The notes under the pieces were generated by a model. That model was given only the letters and a program-made list of their open reading frames with translations. It had not been told where the DNA came from and ran no database searches. DNA of 64,000 nt, from positions 124,001-188,000 of the forward strand of contig NZ_BMTL01000001.1 of the NCBI RefSeq assembly GCF_014649655.1, in the 5' to 3' direction. Both the position numbers and the translations under genes were made by a program. Position 1 is the stretch's first letter; every line of letters begins with the position of its first letter. Below, one piece after another: positions 18,408 to 25,968 of the stretch. Source of the DNA: Streptomyces humidus. GTDB lineage: Bacteria; Actinomycetota; Actinomycetes; Streptomycetales; Streptomycetaceae.

Positions 18408-19376
18408 ATGTACGACTACGACCTGTTGGTCGTGGGGTCGGCCAACGCCGACCTGGTGATCGGCGTCGAGCGCAGGCCCGCCGCCGGGGAGACGGTGCTC
18501 GGTTCCGACCTGGCCGTGCACCCCGGCGGCAAGGGCGCGAACCAGGCCGTCGCGGCCGCGCGCCTCGGGGCCCGTACCGCCCTGCTGGCCCGGGTCGGCG
18601 ACGACGCCCACGGGCGGCTGCTGCTCGACTCGCAGCGGGCGGCCGGGGTCGACACGGCGGGCGTGCTGACGGGCGGGGCGCCGACGGGCGTCGCGCTGAT
18701 CACCGTGGACCCCTCGGGGGACAACAGCATCGTGGTGTCGCCGGGTGCGAACGGTCGGCTGACCCCGGCGGACGTCCGGGCCGCGAGCGGCCTCCTGCAC
18801 GCCTCGCGGGTGGTGTCGGCGCAGCTGGAGATCCCGCTGGAGACGGTCGTGGCGGTGGCGGCGGGTCTGGGGCCGGACAGCCGGTTCGTGCTGAACCCCT
18901 CCCCGCCGCGCCCGCTGCCCGCCGTGCTGCTCGCGGCCTGCGACCCGCTGATCGTCAACGAGCACGAGGCCAAGGTGCTCCTCGGCGAGGCGGGCGGCGC
19001 GGCCTCCGGGCCCGAGGACTGGGCGCGGCTGCTGCTCGCGAAGGGGCCGCGGTCGGTGGTCGTCACGCTGGGCGCGGAAGGCGCGCTGGTGGCGTCGGCG
19101 GACGGCGGCGTGCAGCACGTCGACTCCGTGAAGGTGGACGCCGTGGACACGACGGGCGCGGGCGACTCCTTCACGGCGGCGCTGGCGTGGCGGCTGGGCA
19201 CGGGCGCGTCGCTCGCGGAGGCGGCGGCGTACGCGGCGCGGGTGGGAGCGGTGTCCGTGACCCGCCGGGGTGCGCAGGAGTCGTTCCCGACCGCCGAGGA
19301 GGTCGACGCGCTGGGCGGTGCCGGCCGGCGGGCGGACGACGCGTCCGGGACGTCCCGGCGAGGTGAGGCGCTGTGA
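18408..19376 (+). CDS. rbsK: Ribokinase
   Basis: PfkB-family kinase of 322 residues phosphorylating D-ribose to ribose-5-phosphate. Features: LLVVGSANADLVIGVERRPA at the N-terminus, HPGGKGANQAVAAARLGA (PfkB signature 1), FVLNPSPPRPLPA, LIVNEHEAKVLLG, and VDAVDTTGAGDSFTAALAW with the catalytic Asp in GAGD. The ATG at 18408 follows AGGGGAG (18394-18400); the open frame extends to 18336 without a better signal. The stop overlaps the rbsD GTG in GTGA. It acts on the sugar delivered by the upstream transporter. Confidence 0.93.
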   Translation: MYDYDLLVVGSANADLVIGVERRPAAGETVLGSDLAVHPGGKGANQAVAAARLGARTALLARVGDDAHGRLLLDSQRAAGVDTAGVLTGGAPTGVALITVDPSGDNSIVVSPGANGRLTPADVRAASGLLHASRVVSAQLEIPLETVVAVAAGLGPDSRFVLNPSPPRPLPAVLLAACDPLIVNEHEAKVLLGEAGGAASGPEDWARLLLAKGPRSVVVTLGAEGALVASADGGVQHVDSVKVDAVDTTGAGDSFTAALAWRLGTGASLAEAAAYAARVGAVSVTRRGAQESFPTAEEVDALGGAGRRADDASGTSRRGEAL

Positions 19377-19762
19377 AGAAGTCCGGGATACTCAACCGCC
19401 ATCTCGCGGGGGCGCTGGCCGAGTTGGGACACGGCGACGGGGTGCTGGTGTGCGACGCGGGCATGCCGATACCGGACGGACCGCGCGTGGTCGACCTCGC
19501 CTTCCGGGCGGGGGTGCCGTCGTTCGAGGAGGTCGTCGACGGGCTGCTCGCCGAACTGGTGGTGGAGGGCGCGACGGCGGCGGAGGAGGTCAGGGACGCC
19601 AACCCCGCGGCCGCCGGACTCCTCGCGGGCCGCTTCCGGTCCCTGACGTACGTCTCGCACGAGCACCTGAAGGAACTGTCGGCGGGGGCGCGGCTGGTGG
19701 TCCGCACGGGCGAGGCACGGCCGTACGCGAACGTGCTGCTGAGGTGCGGGGTGTTTTTCTGA
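19373..19762 (+). CDS. rbsD: D-ribose pyranase
   Basis: A 129-residue enzyme interconverting beta-pyranose and beta-furanose forms of ribose so that ribokinase can use it. Family features: MKKSGILNRHLAGALAELGH with the catalytic His, VCDAGMPIPDGPRVVDLAF, and the C-terminal RTGEARPYANVLLRCGVFF that closes the active site of the neighbouring subunit. It starts at GTG overlapping the rbsK stop and ends the ribose operon. Confidence 0.93.
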   Translation: MKKSGILNRHLAGALAELGHGDGVLVCDAGMPIPDGPRVVDLAFRAGVPSFEEVVDGLLAELVVEGATAAEEVRDANPAAAGLLAGRFRSLTYVSHEHLKELSAGARLVVRTGEARPYANVLLRCGVFF

Positions 19763-19778
19763 GGCACGCCGGGCGAGG

Positions 19779-20003
19779 GTGCGTGGGCGGCGCACGTCGG
19801 GCCGCGCCCTGCAGATCGTCACCCCGCCGCAGGTGCGGGTCAGCGCCCCGGCCCGCGCCACGCTCCTTCAGCCGCCCAACCGCTGGGTCGTCCAGGACCC
19901 GGCGCAGGGTTACTACGACGGGCTGTCCGGGGCGGTGCTGCGCTGGCAGGACGGAACCGTTCGCGCCCGCGTTCGGCTGCCGGGAACGGAGCCGGGGGCC
20001 TGA
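19779..20003 (+). pseudogene. Possible gene remnant, unrecognised
   Basis: A 74-codon open frame whose translation includes the protein-like stretch LLQPPNRWVVQDPAQGYYDG followed by LSGAVLRWQDGTVRARVRLP. Codon usage is typical of coding DNA. It begins with an uncertain GTG lacking a clear ribosome binding site and is short. It looks like a fragment of a larger protein, but I cannot name the family. It could also be a genuine small gene trailing rbsD. Confidence 0.35.
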
Positions 20004-20202
20004 CGGCCGGGCCCTCCGACGCGCACGGGAGGACGAAGTGCAAAGCGAACGAAACAGGCCGTCGAGACATGCCGGCCGCGGCAAACACCTCACGGGCCCA
20101 ATGCATCACTTGTAATGAACCGCGCAGGTCAAACGGGTGACACGGGCAAATCGCCCTCCATGATGTGCTCGTTCCCCCACCCCTCCCATGAGGAGTACGA
20201 CC

Positions 20203-21414
20203 ATGTCGGAGACGACCGAGCCCAACGTCGGTACGTTCACCATCGGTGCCGCGATCACTGTCGAACCCCCCACCCCGGTCGAGGTGCCGGACCACGAGGA
20301 CTGGACCCTGCCGAACGGCTTCGCCTGGATCTTCCGGGGCGAGGGCAACACCGTCCCCGGCAGTCTCGTCCGCCCCGTGATCATGGCCGACGGGTTCAAC
20401 CTCGGCCGCAGCGAGCTCGACAAGCTGTACCAGGGGCTGGAGGGCGGCTATCCCTTCGTCAGCGAACTGCGCCGACGCGGACGGGACGTGATCCTGCTCG
20501 GGTTCGAGGAGCGCTCCGCGTCGATCCTGGACAACGCGGAAGCCGCCGCGGCCGCCGTCATGCGGGCCAACGCCGAGAAGCAGGGCGACGCCCCCCTGGT
20601 GGTCGGCGGGTTCAGCATGGGCGGCATCGTCACCCGTTACGCGCTGGCCAAGCTGGAGACGCAGCGGATGCACCACCAGACCGCGCTGTACTTCTCGTAC
20701 GACAGCCCGCACCGCGGCGCCTCCATCCCCGTCGGCGTACAGGCGTTCTCGTACTTCATCCCGTTCGCGAACGACTTCGCGAAGCAGATGGACAGCCCGG
20801 CGGCCCGCCAGATGCTCTGGCGGCACTACGACAAGGACACCGGGAAGATCGGGGTCGCCGAGGAGCGCACCGAGTTCCTGGCCGCGCTCGACCGGATGGG
20901 CGGCTGGCCGCGGATCCCGCGTCTGCTCGGCATCGCCAACGGCCGCGGCGACGGGGTCGGCCTGCCGGACGTCACGCCCGGTGAGATGGCGCTGCGGATC
21001 GACGGGATCTACCCGGGCACCACCTTCTACACCCAGGCCCAGGGCGACGACGTGACGGTCGCCTACCTGAACCGGCGGTTCCCCGCGGCCGAGAAGACCA
21101 TCACCACCGACGGCTTCCCCGAGCTTGACGGCGCGCCCGGCGGCACCCTGCACACGTACAAGATCCTCGCCGACACCATGCGGAAGCTCGGCGGCACGGT
21201 GGACCTGCGGCACGAGGAAGTCTGCTTCGTGCCGTCGGTGAGCGCGGTCGCCATCCGTGATTTCGAGACGCAGGCGGACCTGTATGCGAAGGTCGACGAT
21301 CTGTCCCCGGAGGAGAGCGAGTTGGACGACTTCATCCTTTCGTCGACGACCACGCCGCACACCGGGATCACCGAGGAGCTGTGCACCTGGCTGCTGGACA
21401 GCCTGCCCCACTGA
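20203..21414 (+). CDS. Alpha/beta-hydrolase fold protein (lipase/esterase-like)
   Basis: A 403-residue protein with a nucleophile elbow GGFSMGGIVTRYALAK (Ser138) and an upstream LVRPVIMADGFNLGRSELDKL stretch that supplies the usual beta-strand and oxyanion region. There is no signal peptide, so it is probably cytosolic. The substrate is unknown; YFSYDSPHRGASIPVGVQAF after the elbow resembles lipase/PGAP1-like hydrolases. ATG at 20203 follows ATGAGGAG at suitable spacing. It is transcribed alone and ended by the hairpin at 21442-21480. The catalytic Asp and His are not assigned with confidence. Confidence 0.7.
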   Translation: MSETTEPNVGTFTIGAAITVEPPTPVEVPDHEDWTLPNGFAWIFRGEGNTVPGSLVRPVIMADGFNLGRSELDKLYQGLEGGYPFVSELRRRGRDVILLGFEERSASILDNAEAAAAAVMRANAEKQGDAPLVVGGFSMGGIVTRYALAKLETQRMHHQTALYFSYDSPHRGASIPVGVQAFSYFIPFANDFAKQMDSPAARQMLWRHYDKDTGKIGVAEERTEFLAALDRMGGWPRIPRLLGIANGRGDGVGLPDVTPGEMALRIDGIYPGTTFYTQAQGDDVTVAYLNRRFPAAEKTITTDGFPELDGAPGGTLHTYKILADTMRKLGGTVDLRHEEVCFVPSVSAVAIRDFETQADLYAKVDDLSPEESELDDFILSSTTTPHTGITEELCTWLLDSLPH

Positions 21415-21441
21415 TCCTTCGCGTCCCGCCCGAGCACCGTC

Positions 21442-21480
21442 GGGGCCGTCCTCCACTCGCAGCTGGCGGAGGACGGCCCC
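21442..21480. terminator. Bidirectional hairpin terminator
   Basis: GGGGCCGTCCTCC (21442-21454) and GGAGGACGGCCCC (21468-21480) give a perfect 13-bp stem with a 13-base loop between the convergent ends of the hydrolase gene and the GntR gene. Confidence 0.75.
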
Positions 21481-21505
21481 GTCACCGCTCCCTGATCCAG
21501 CCGCG

Positions 21506-21778
21506 TCAGGCGGGCGGTGCGGGCGCTTCGGGGGCGGGCGGCAGGGGGTCGGAGACGAACGATCCCCGGGCGCGGACGGTCACCACGAGCCCCCTGTCCC
21601 GAAGGATGTCCAGGGCGCGGCGGACGGTACCGGGACCGACCTTGTGCTCGTGGGTCATGGTCAGTTCGCCCGGCAGCCGCGTGCCCGGCGGGTACTCACC
21701 GGAACGAATCTTCCGCTCGATGATCGCGGCGAGCTGTTCATAGACGTACTGCGGCGAATCGGGGCTGATCTGGTCCAC
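21506..21778 (-). CDS. Small GntR-family transcriptional regulator
   Basis: A 90-residue protein that is little more than a GntR winged helix: YVYEQLAAIIERKIRSGEY, then PPGTRLPGELTMTHEHKVGP, TVRRALDILRDRGLVVTV and ARGSFVSD. The large C-terminal effector domain of classical GntR proteins is absent; such short forms are common in Streptomyces and near mobile elements. The start is probably the GTG at 21778 (VDQISPDSPQYVYEQL), which has no strong ribosome binding site, so translation initiation may be weak or leaderless. It diverges from two small genes, with a repetitive promoter between them that it may bind. Confidence 0.8.
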   Translation of the reverse strand: MDQISPDSPQYVYEQLAAIIERKIRSGEYPPGTRLPGELTMTHEHKVGPGTVRRALDILRDRGLVVTVRARGSFVSDPLPPAPEAPAPPA

Positions 21779-21810
21779 GCGTCGACCGTATGCCGCCACT
21801 CTCCACTGCG

Positions 21811-21850
21811 CATTACTTAGTACTACTACCAACCACTACCTACTACTACC
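21811..21850. promoter_or_regulatory. 10-bp phased repeats between GntR and module 1
   Basis: CATTACTTAG is followed by TACTACTACC (21821-21830), AACCACTACC (21831-21840) and TACTACTACC (21841-21850). The AT-rich three-fold repeat with one-helical-turn period lies in the divergent promoter region of the GntR gene and the small genes. It is a likely cooperative operator (inference). Confidence 0.55.
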
Positions 21851-21945
21851 GCTATCGCGTTAAGCTCCCGAGCGACAAAGACGCCCCGGCCGGAAGTGTG
21901 AGAGCTTCCATGCCGGGGCTGAGCCGACTATCGAGGAGTCGACCT

Positions 21946-22185
21946 GTGCGCAGCCTACTGGGCCTGCTGGCCGCGATCCTGAGCCTCCTTCTGCCGCCGC
22001 GCGGAGCGCACCGCGCACCCGGGCCTTCGCCGTTCCCGGACGTTCCCCCACAGTGGCCCGCCCGCGCGGCCGGGAAACGGCCCCTCCCCGCGGACGCGGT
22101 CTTCGTCGACGGGCTGCCTCTGGTGCGCCCGTACCTCGTAGCCCTGGGCCACCAGCTCCACGCCCCGGCGGGGGCCGTCGCATGA
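21946..22185 (+). CDS. Module 1 small protein B (hydrophobic N-terminus, LVRPY motif)
   Basis: A 79-residue protein of unknown function. The GTG at 21946 is chosen because GAGGAG (21933-21938) is seven bases upstream; in-frame alternatives are ATG 21910 and GTG 21898. It begins VRSLLGLLAAILSLLLPPRG, a short hydrophobic helix that could anchor it to the membrane, then a Pro-rich middle and the ending LPLVRPYLVALGHQLHAPAG. A protein with the same plan (hydrophobic start, Pro/Ala-rich middle, SRLVRPYLLAHEQ) is encoded at 49310-49675. It overlaps the next gene by ATGA and diverges from the GntR regulator. Confidence 0.6.
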   Translation: MRSLLGLLAAILSLLLPPRGAHRAPGPSPFPDVPPQWPARAAGKRPLPADAVFVDGLPLVRPYLVALGHQLHAPAGAVA

Positions 22186-22442
22186 GCGCCAGGCGCTTCC
22201 GCAGCGTCGGCGTCGACCCCGCCACCGGCAAGGAGGCGTTCGTGCTCGCGCGCCCCGGCGGGGTCCTGGAGGAACTCGCCGACGCGCAGGCCCTCAAGGC
22301 GGCCGCCGTCCTGGTGACGGTCGTCGGGGCCGTGCTGGAGGCCGGGAGACCGTCCGACGCCGAACTCGCCGCGTTCGTGCCGTCGCTGCACGGAGCACTC
22401 GAGGAATGCGTGGGCATCATGGCGGCGGACAGGGAGCCCTGA
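22182..22442 (+). CDS. Module 1 small protein A
   Basis: An 86-residue soluble, acidic, mostly helical protein starting MSARRFRSVGVDPATGKEAF. It overlaps gene B by four bases, so the two are co-translated. It aligns by eye with the middle of the product of 48948-49313: FVLARPGG/YLLADDTG, then PSDAELAAFVPSLHGALEE/TTPQLRFLAARLSESLHD. No catalytic motif is seen. The pair plus a divergent DNA-binding regulator suggests a regulatory module. The function is unknown. Confidence 0.6.
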   Translation: MSARRFRSVGVDPATGKEAFVLARPGGVLEELADAQALKAAAVLVTVVGAVLEAGRPSDAELAAFVPSLHGALEECVGIMAADREP

Positions 22443-22455
22443 CGCGAAAGAGGCC

Positions 22456-22491
22456 GGCTGCGGGAGCCGGAGTTCTCCGGCTCCCGCAGCC
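22456..22491. terminator. Strong bidirectional terminator
   Basis: GGCTGCGGGAGCCGG (22456-22470) and CCGGCTCCCGCAGCC (22477-22491) form a perfect 15-bp stem with a 6-base loop, followed by TTCGG. It lies between convergent module 1 and the DUF993 operon. Confidence 0.8.
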
Positions 22492-22520
22492 TTCGGACCG
22501 TCGGGGCTCGGCCCCGTCGT

Positions 22521-23363
22521 TCAGAGGTTCAGGTTCGCCGTGAACCGCTCCGCCGTCTCCGCCAGGACCTCCCTGCCGTCACGCGCCCACAGACCGTCGT
22601 TGAACAGCTCGACCTCGATCGCGCCGGTGTAGCCCGCCGCTTCCACGTACCCCTGCCACTCGCGCATGTCGATCGCGCCGTCGCCGATCTGGCCGCGGCC
22701 GGTCAGCACGCCCTCGGGCAGCGGGGTCGTCCAGTCGGCGAGCTGGAAGGTGTGGATGCGGCCGCCCGCGCCCGCCCGGGCGATCTGGGCGGGGGCCTGG
22801 TCGTCCCACCAGATGTGGTACGTGTCGACCGTGACGCCGACCTGGTGGGCCGGGAAGCGTTCGGCCAGGTCGAGGGCCTGGGCGAGCGTCGACACCACGC
22901 AGCGGTCGGCCGCGTACATGGGGTGCAGGGGCTCGATGGCCAGCTTCACCCCGTGCTCCTCGGCGTAGGGGCCGAGGACGGACAGGGCGTCCGCGATGCG
23001 CTCGCGGGCGCCGTGCAGGTCCCTGGAGCCGGCGGGCAGGCCGCCGGAGACCAGGACCAGCACCTCGGTGCCGAGGGCGGCCGCCTCGTCGACCGCCCGG
23101 CGGTTGTCGGCCAGGGCCGCCGTCCGCTCGTCGGGATCGATCGCGGTGAGGAAGCCGCCGCGGCACAGGGTCGTCACCGTCAGGCCCGCGTCGCGGACCA
23201 GCTTCGCCGTCGCCTCCACGCCGTACGTCTGCACCGGCTCGCGCCACAGGCCGACGTTGACGACGCCCAGCTCCCGGCAGGCGTCGACGAGTTCGGGCAG
23301 CGACAGCTGCTTGACCGTCATCTGGTTGATCGAGAAGCGGGACAGGTCCCCGGAAGCGCTCAC
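22521..23363 (-). CDS. Sugar phosphate isomerase/epimerase (xylose-isomerase-like TIM barrel)
   Basis: A 280-residue AP-endonuclease-2-fold protein. Candidate metal ligands are Glu in LAIEPLHPMY, Asp and His in VTVDTYHIWWDD, His in RIHTFQLADW and Glu in GAIEVELFND. It starts at GTG 23363 in a GTGA overlap with the DUF993 gene and is the last gene of a three-gene operon: dehydrogenase, DUF993, epimerase. Together they look like an oxidative catabolic route for an unidentified sugar or cyclitol. The substrate cannot be read from sequence. Confidence 0.8.
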   Translation of the reverse strand: MSASGDLSRFSINQMTVKQLSLPELVDACRELGVVNVGLWREPVQTYGVEATAKLVRDAGLTVTTLCRGGFLTAIDPDERTAALADNRRAVDEAAALGTEVLVLVSGGLPAGSRDLHGARERIADALSVLGPYAEEHGVKLAIEPLHPMYAADRCVVSTLAQALDLAERFPAHQVGVTVDTYHIWWDDQAPAQIARAGAGGRIHTFQLADWTTPLPEGVLTGRGQIGDGAIDMREWQGYVEAAGYTGAIEVELFNDGLWARDGREVLAETAERFTANLNL

Positions 23364-24514
23364 TGGTTCACCCCGTACAGCGACAGCAGGTTCTTCATCC
23401 GCTCCTCGGCGAGCTTCGGGTCGGGGAACAGACCCAGCCCGTCGGCGAGTTCGTAGGCGCGGGCGAAGTGCGGGAGGGAGCGGGCCGACTGCAGGCCGCC
23501 GACCATCGTGAAGTGCGACTGGTGGCCGGCCAGCCAGGCCAGGAACACCACGCCCGTCTTGTAGAAGCGGGTCGGGGTCTGGAAGAGATGGCGGGACAAC
23601 TCGACCGTGGGGTCGAGGAGGGCGCGGAAGCCGGCCGTGTTCCCCGTGTCGAGGACCCGGACCGCCTCCGCCGCCAGCGGGCCCAGCGGGTCGAAGATGC
23701 CGAGCAGGGCGTGGCTGAAACCCTGCTCGTCGCCCGCTATCAGCTCGGGGTAGTTGAAGTCGTCGCCGGTGTAGCAGCGGACGCCCCGCGGCAGCCTGCG
23801 CCGGATGTCGATCTCGCGCCCGGCGTCCAGCAGGGAGACCTTGATGCCCTCCACCTTGTCGGGGTGGGCGGCGATGACGTCGAGGAAGACGTCCGTGGCC
23901 GCGTCCAGGTCGGACGAGCCCCAGTAGCCCTCCAGCGCCGGGTCGAACATCGGGCCCAGCCAGTGCAGGATCACCGGCTCGGCGGACTGGCGCAGCAGGT
24001 GGCCGTACACCTCGAGGTAGTCCTCGGGGCCCGAGGCGGCGGCCGCGAGGGCGCGGGAGGCCATCAGGATGGCCCGCGCGCCCGACTCCTCCACGAGGGC
24101 GAGCTGCTCCTCGTAGGCGGCGCGGACCTCGGCGAGCGTGCCGCCGGCGGTGAGCTGGTCGGTGCCGACGCCGCAGGCGACGCTGCCGCCGACGGCCCTG
24201 GCCTCGGCGGCGGAGCGGCGGATCAGCTCGGCCGCGCCCGCCCAGTCCAGGCCCATGCCGCGCTGGGCGGTGTCCATCGCCTCGGCGACGCCGAGCCCGT
24301 GGGACCACAGGTGGCGGCGGAAGGCGAGGGTGGCGTCCCAGTCGACGGCGGCGGGCGAGTCCGGCGACACGTCCGCGAAGGGGTCGGCGACGACGTGCGC
24401 GGCCGAGTAGACCGTCCGGGAGGTGAAGGGCGCGCCCGTGGTCAGGGCGAGGGGCTCGGTGCGGGGCTCGTAGGTGCGCAGGCCGCCGCCCGCGCCGGGC
24501 AGCTGGATCGTCAC
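23360..24514 (-). CDS. DUF993 family protein (dihydrodipicolinate-synthase-like barrel)
   Basis: A 384-residue protein of the DUF993 group, whose middle resembles class I aldolase/DapA-type barrels: SVACGVGTDQL, VIAAHPDKVEGIKVSLLDAG with a Lys in the place of a Schiff-base lysine, and CYTGDDFNYPELIAGDEQGF. A C-S or C-C lyase or hydrolase role on a keto-sugar is plausible but unproven. The GTG start (VTIQLPGAGGG) overlaps the dehydrogenase stop by GTGA, and its stop overlaps the epimerase start the same way, so all three genes are tightly coupled. The family name is recognised with fair confidence; the function is not. Confidence 0.75.
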   Translation of the reverse strand: MTIQLPGAGGGLRTYEPRTEPLALTTGAPFTSRTVYSAAHVVADPFADVSPDSPAAVDWDATLAFRRHLWSHGLGVAEAMDTAQRGMGLDWAGAAELIRRSAAEARAVGGSVACGVGTDQLTAGGTLAEVRAAYEEQLALVEESGARAILMASRALAAAASGPEDYLEVYGHLLRQSAEPVILHWLGPMFDPALEGYWGSSDLDAATDVFLDVIAAHPDKVEGIKVSLLDAGREIDIRRRLPRGVRCYTGDDFNYPELIAGDEQGFSHALLGIFDPLGPLAAEAVRVLDTGNTAGFRALLDPTVELSRHLFQTPTRFYKTGVVFLAWLAGHQSHFTMVGGLQSARSLPHFARAYELADGLGLFPDPKLAEERMKNLLSLYGVNQ

Positions 24515-25668
24515 AGCGTGACCTCCGGGACGTCGAGACGGCGGCCCTCGGCGGAGGACTTCAGTCCCAGTTCGGCGAGCTGGACGCCACGGGCGCCGGC
24601 CAGCAGGTCCCAGTGGTAGGGGGCGTCGGCGTAGACGTGCTTGAGGAAGAGCTCCCACTGCGCCTTGAAGCCGTTGTCGAACTCGCCGTTGTCGGGGACT
24701 TCCTGCCACTGGTCGCGGAAGACCTCGGTGGCGGGGATGTCCGGGTTCCAGACCGGCTTGGGGGTGGCCGAGCGGTGCTGGACGCGGCAGTTGCGCAGTC
24801 CGGCGACGGCCGAGCCCTCGGTGCCGTCGACCTGGAACTCGACGAGTTCGTCGCGGTTGACGCGCACGGCCCAGGAGGAGTTGATCTGGGCGATCGCTCC
24901 GCCCTCCAGCTCGAAGACGCCGTAGGCGGCGTCGTCGGCGGTGGCGTCGTAGGGCTTGTCCTGCTCGTCCCAGCGCTGGGGGATGTGGGTGGCGGTGAGG
25001 GCCTGGACGGACTTCACCCGGCCGAACAGCTCGTGCAGGACGTACTCCCAGTGCGGGAACATGTCGACGACGATGCCGCCGCCGTCCTCCGCGCGGTAGT
25101 TCCACGACGGGCGCTGGGCGGCCTGCCAGTCGCCCTCGAAGACCCAGTAGCCGAACTCGCCGCGGACGGAGAGGATCCGGCCGAAGAAGCCGCCGTCGAT
25201 GAGGCGCTTGAGCTTCAGCAGACCCGGCAGGAACAGCTTGTCCTGGACGACGCCGTGCTTGACGCCCGCGGCGGTGGCCAGGCGGGCCAGTTCCAGGGCG
25301 CCGTCGAGACCGGTGGCGGTGGGCTTCTCGGTGTAGATGTGCTTGCCGGCGGCGACCGCCTTCCTGATCGCCTCCTCGCGGGCGGAGGTGACCTGGGCGT
25401 CGAAGTAGATCTCGACGGTCGGGTCGGCGAGGACCGCGTCGAGATCGGTGGAGACGTTCTCCGGGTCCAGGCCGTGCTGCTCGGCGAGCGCCTTCAGCGC
25501 GTGCTCGCGGCGGCCGACGAGGACCGGTTCCGGCCACAGCACGGTGCCGTCGCCGAGGTCGAGGCCGCCCTGTTCGCGGAGGGCCAGGATGGAGCGGACG
25601 AGGTGCTGGCGGTAACCCATGCGCCCGGTCACGCCGTTCATGGCGATCCGCACCGTCTTGCGTGTCAC
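24511..25668 (-). CDS. Gfo/Idh/MocA family oxidoreductase
   Basis: A 385-residue NAD(P)-dependent dehydrogenase. The N-terminus VRIAMNGVTGRMGYRQHLVR is a Rossmann motif with a GxxGxxG-like turn, followed by YFDAQVTSAREEAIRKAVA and the family motif KHIYTEKPTATGLDGALEL (EKP with the conserved Lys). It would oxidise a sugar or inositol-like substrate. The start is GTG at 25668 with GAAGGGA eight bases upstream. It is the first gene of the DUF993 operon and diverges from a LacI regulator, with a LacI-type operator near its promoter. Confidence 0.88.
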   Translation of the reverse strand: MTRKTVRIAMNGVTGRMGYRQHLVRSILALREQGGLDLGDGTVLWPEPVLVGRREHALKALAEQHGLDPENVSTDLDAVLADPTVEIYFDAQVTSAREEAIRKAVAAGKHIYTEKPTATGLDGALELARLATAAGVKHGVVQDKLFLPGLLKLKRLIDGGFFGRILSVRGEFGYWVFEGDWQAAQRPSWNYRAEDGGGIVVDMFPHWEYVLHELFGRVKSVQALTATHIPQRWDEQDKPYDATADDAAYGVFELEGGAIAQINSSWAVRVNRDELVEFQVDGTEGSAVAGLRNCRVQHRSATPKPVWNPDIPATEVFRDQWQEVPDNGEFDNGFKAQWELFLKHVYADAPYHWDLLAGARGVQLAELGLKSSAEGRRLDVPEVTL

Positions 25669-25759
25669 GTCGATCCCTTCGTAGGCGTCGTGCGCAGCCT
25701 GTCTGCGCGTTCCGTACGCGTTGTGCGCGCCGCGTACGCCTCTTCCTGATCAGCGTGAC

Positions 25760-25773
25760 AGCAAGCGCTTTCT
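25760..25773. promoter_or_regulatory. LacI-type operator in the divergent DUF993-operon promoter
   Basis: AGCAAGCGCTTTCT centres on the palindrome AAGCGCTT (25763-25770), the classical LacI/GalR core. It lies 92 bp upstream of the dehydrogenase start and about 196 bp upstream of the LacI gene. TATACA directly follows as a possible -10 box. The cognate regulator is probably the adjacent LacI protein. Confidence 0.65.
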
Positions 25774-25968
25774 ATACAGGAAGAAGCTAGCCTCTGACCC
25801 GTGGTCCGGACAAGTGCATGTCCATCCCGAGTTGTTCGAGGGGGCGAACAACGGGGCTCCCGGGCCGTAAGGTCGGCTCGACACGCCCGGGAACCGCGCC
25901 TGCGAAGGCTGCCGTCCACCAGGGCATACGACGACGTACGACGAGATGTGCGACCGGAGGACTTCGAG

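Noticed and set aside
21790..21945. Longer N-terminus for module 1 gene B
   Set aside because: Upstream in-frame codons translate the repeat region into Tyr/Thr-rich sequence; GAGGAG at 21933-21938 supports the GTG at 21946.
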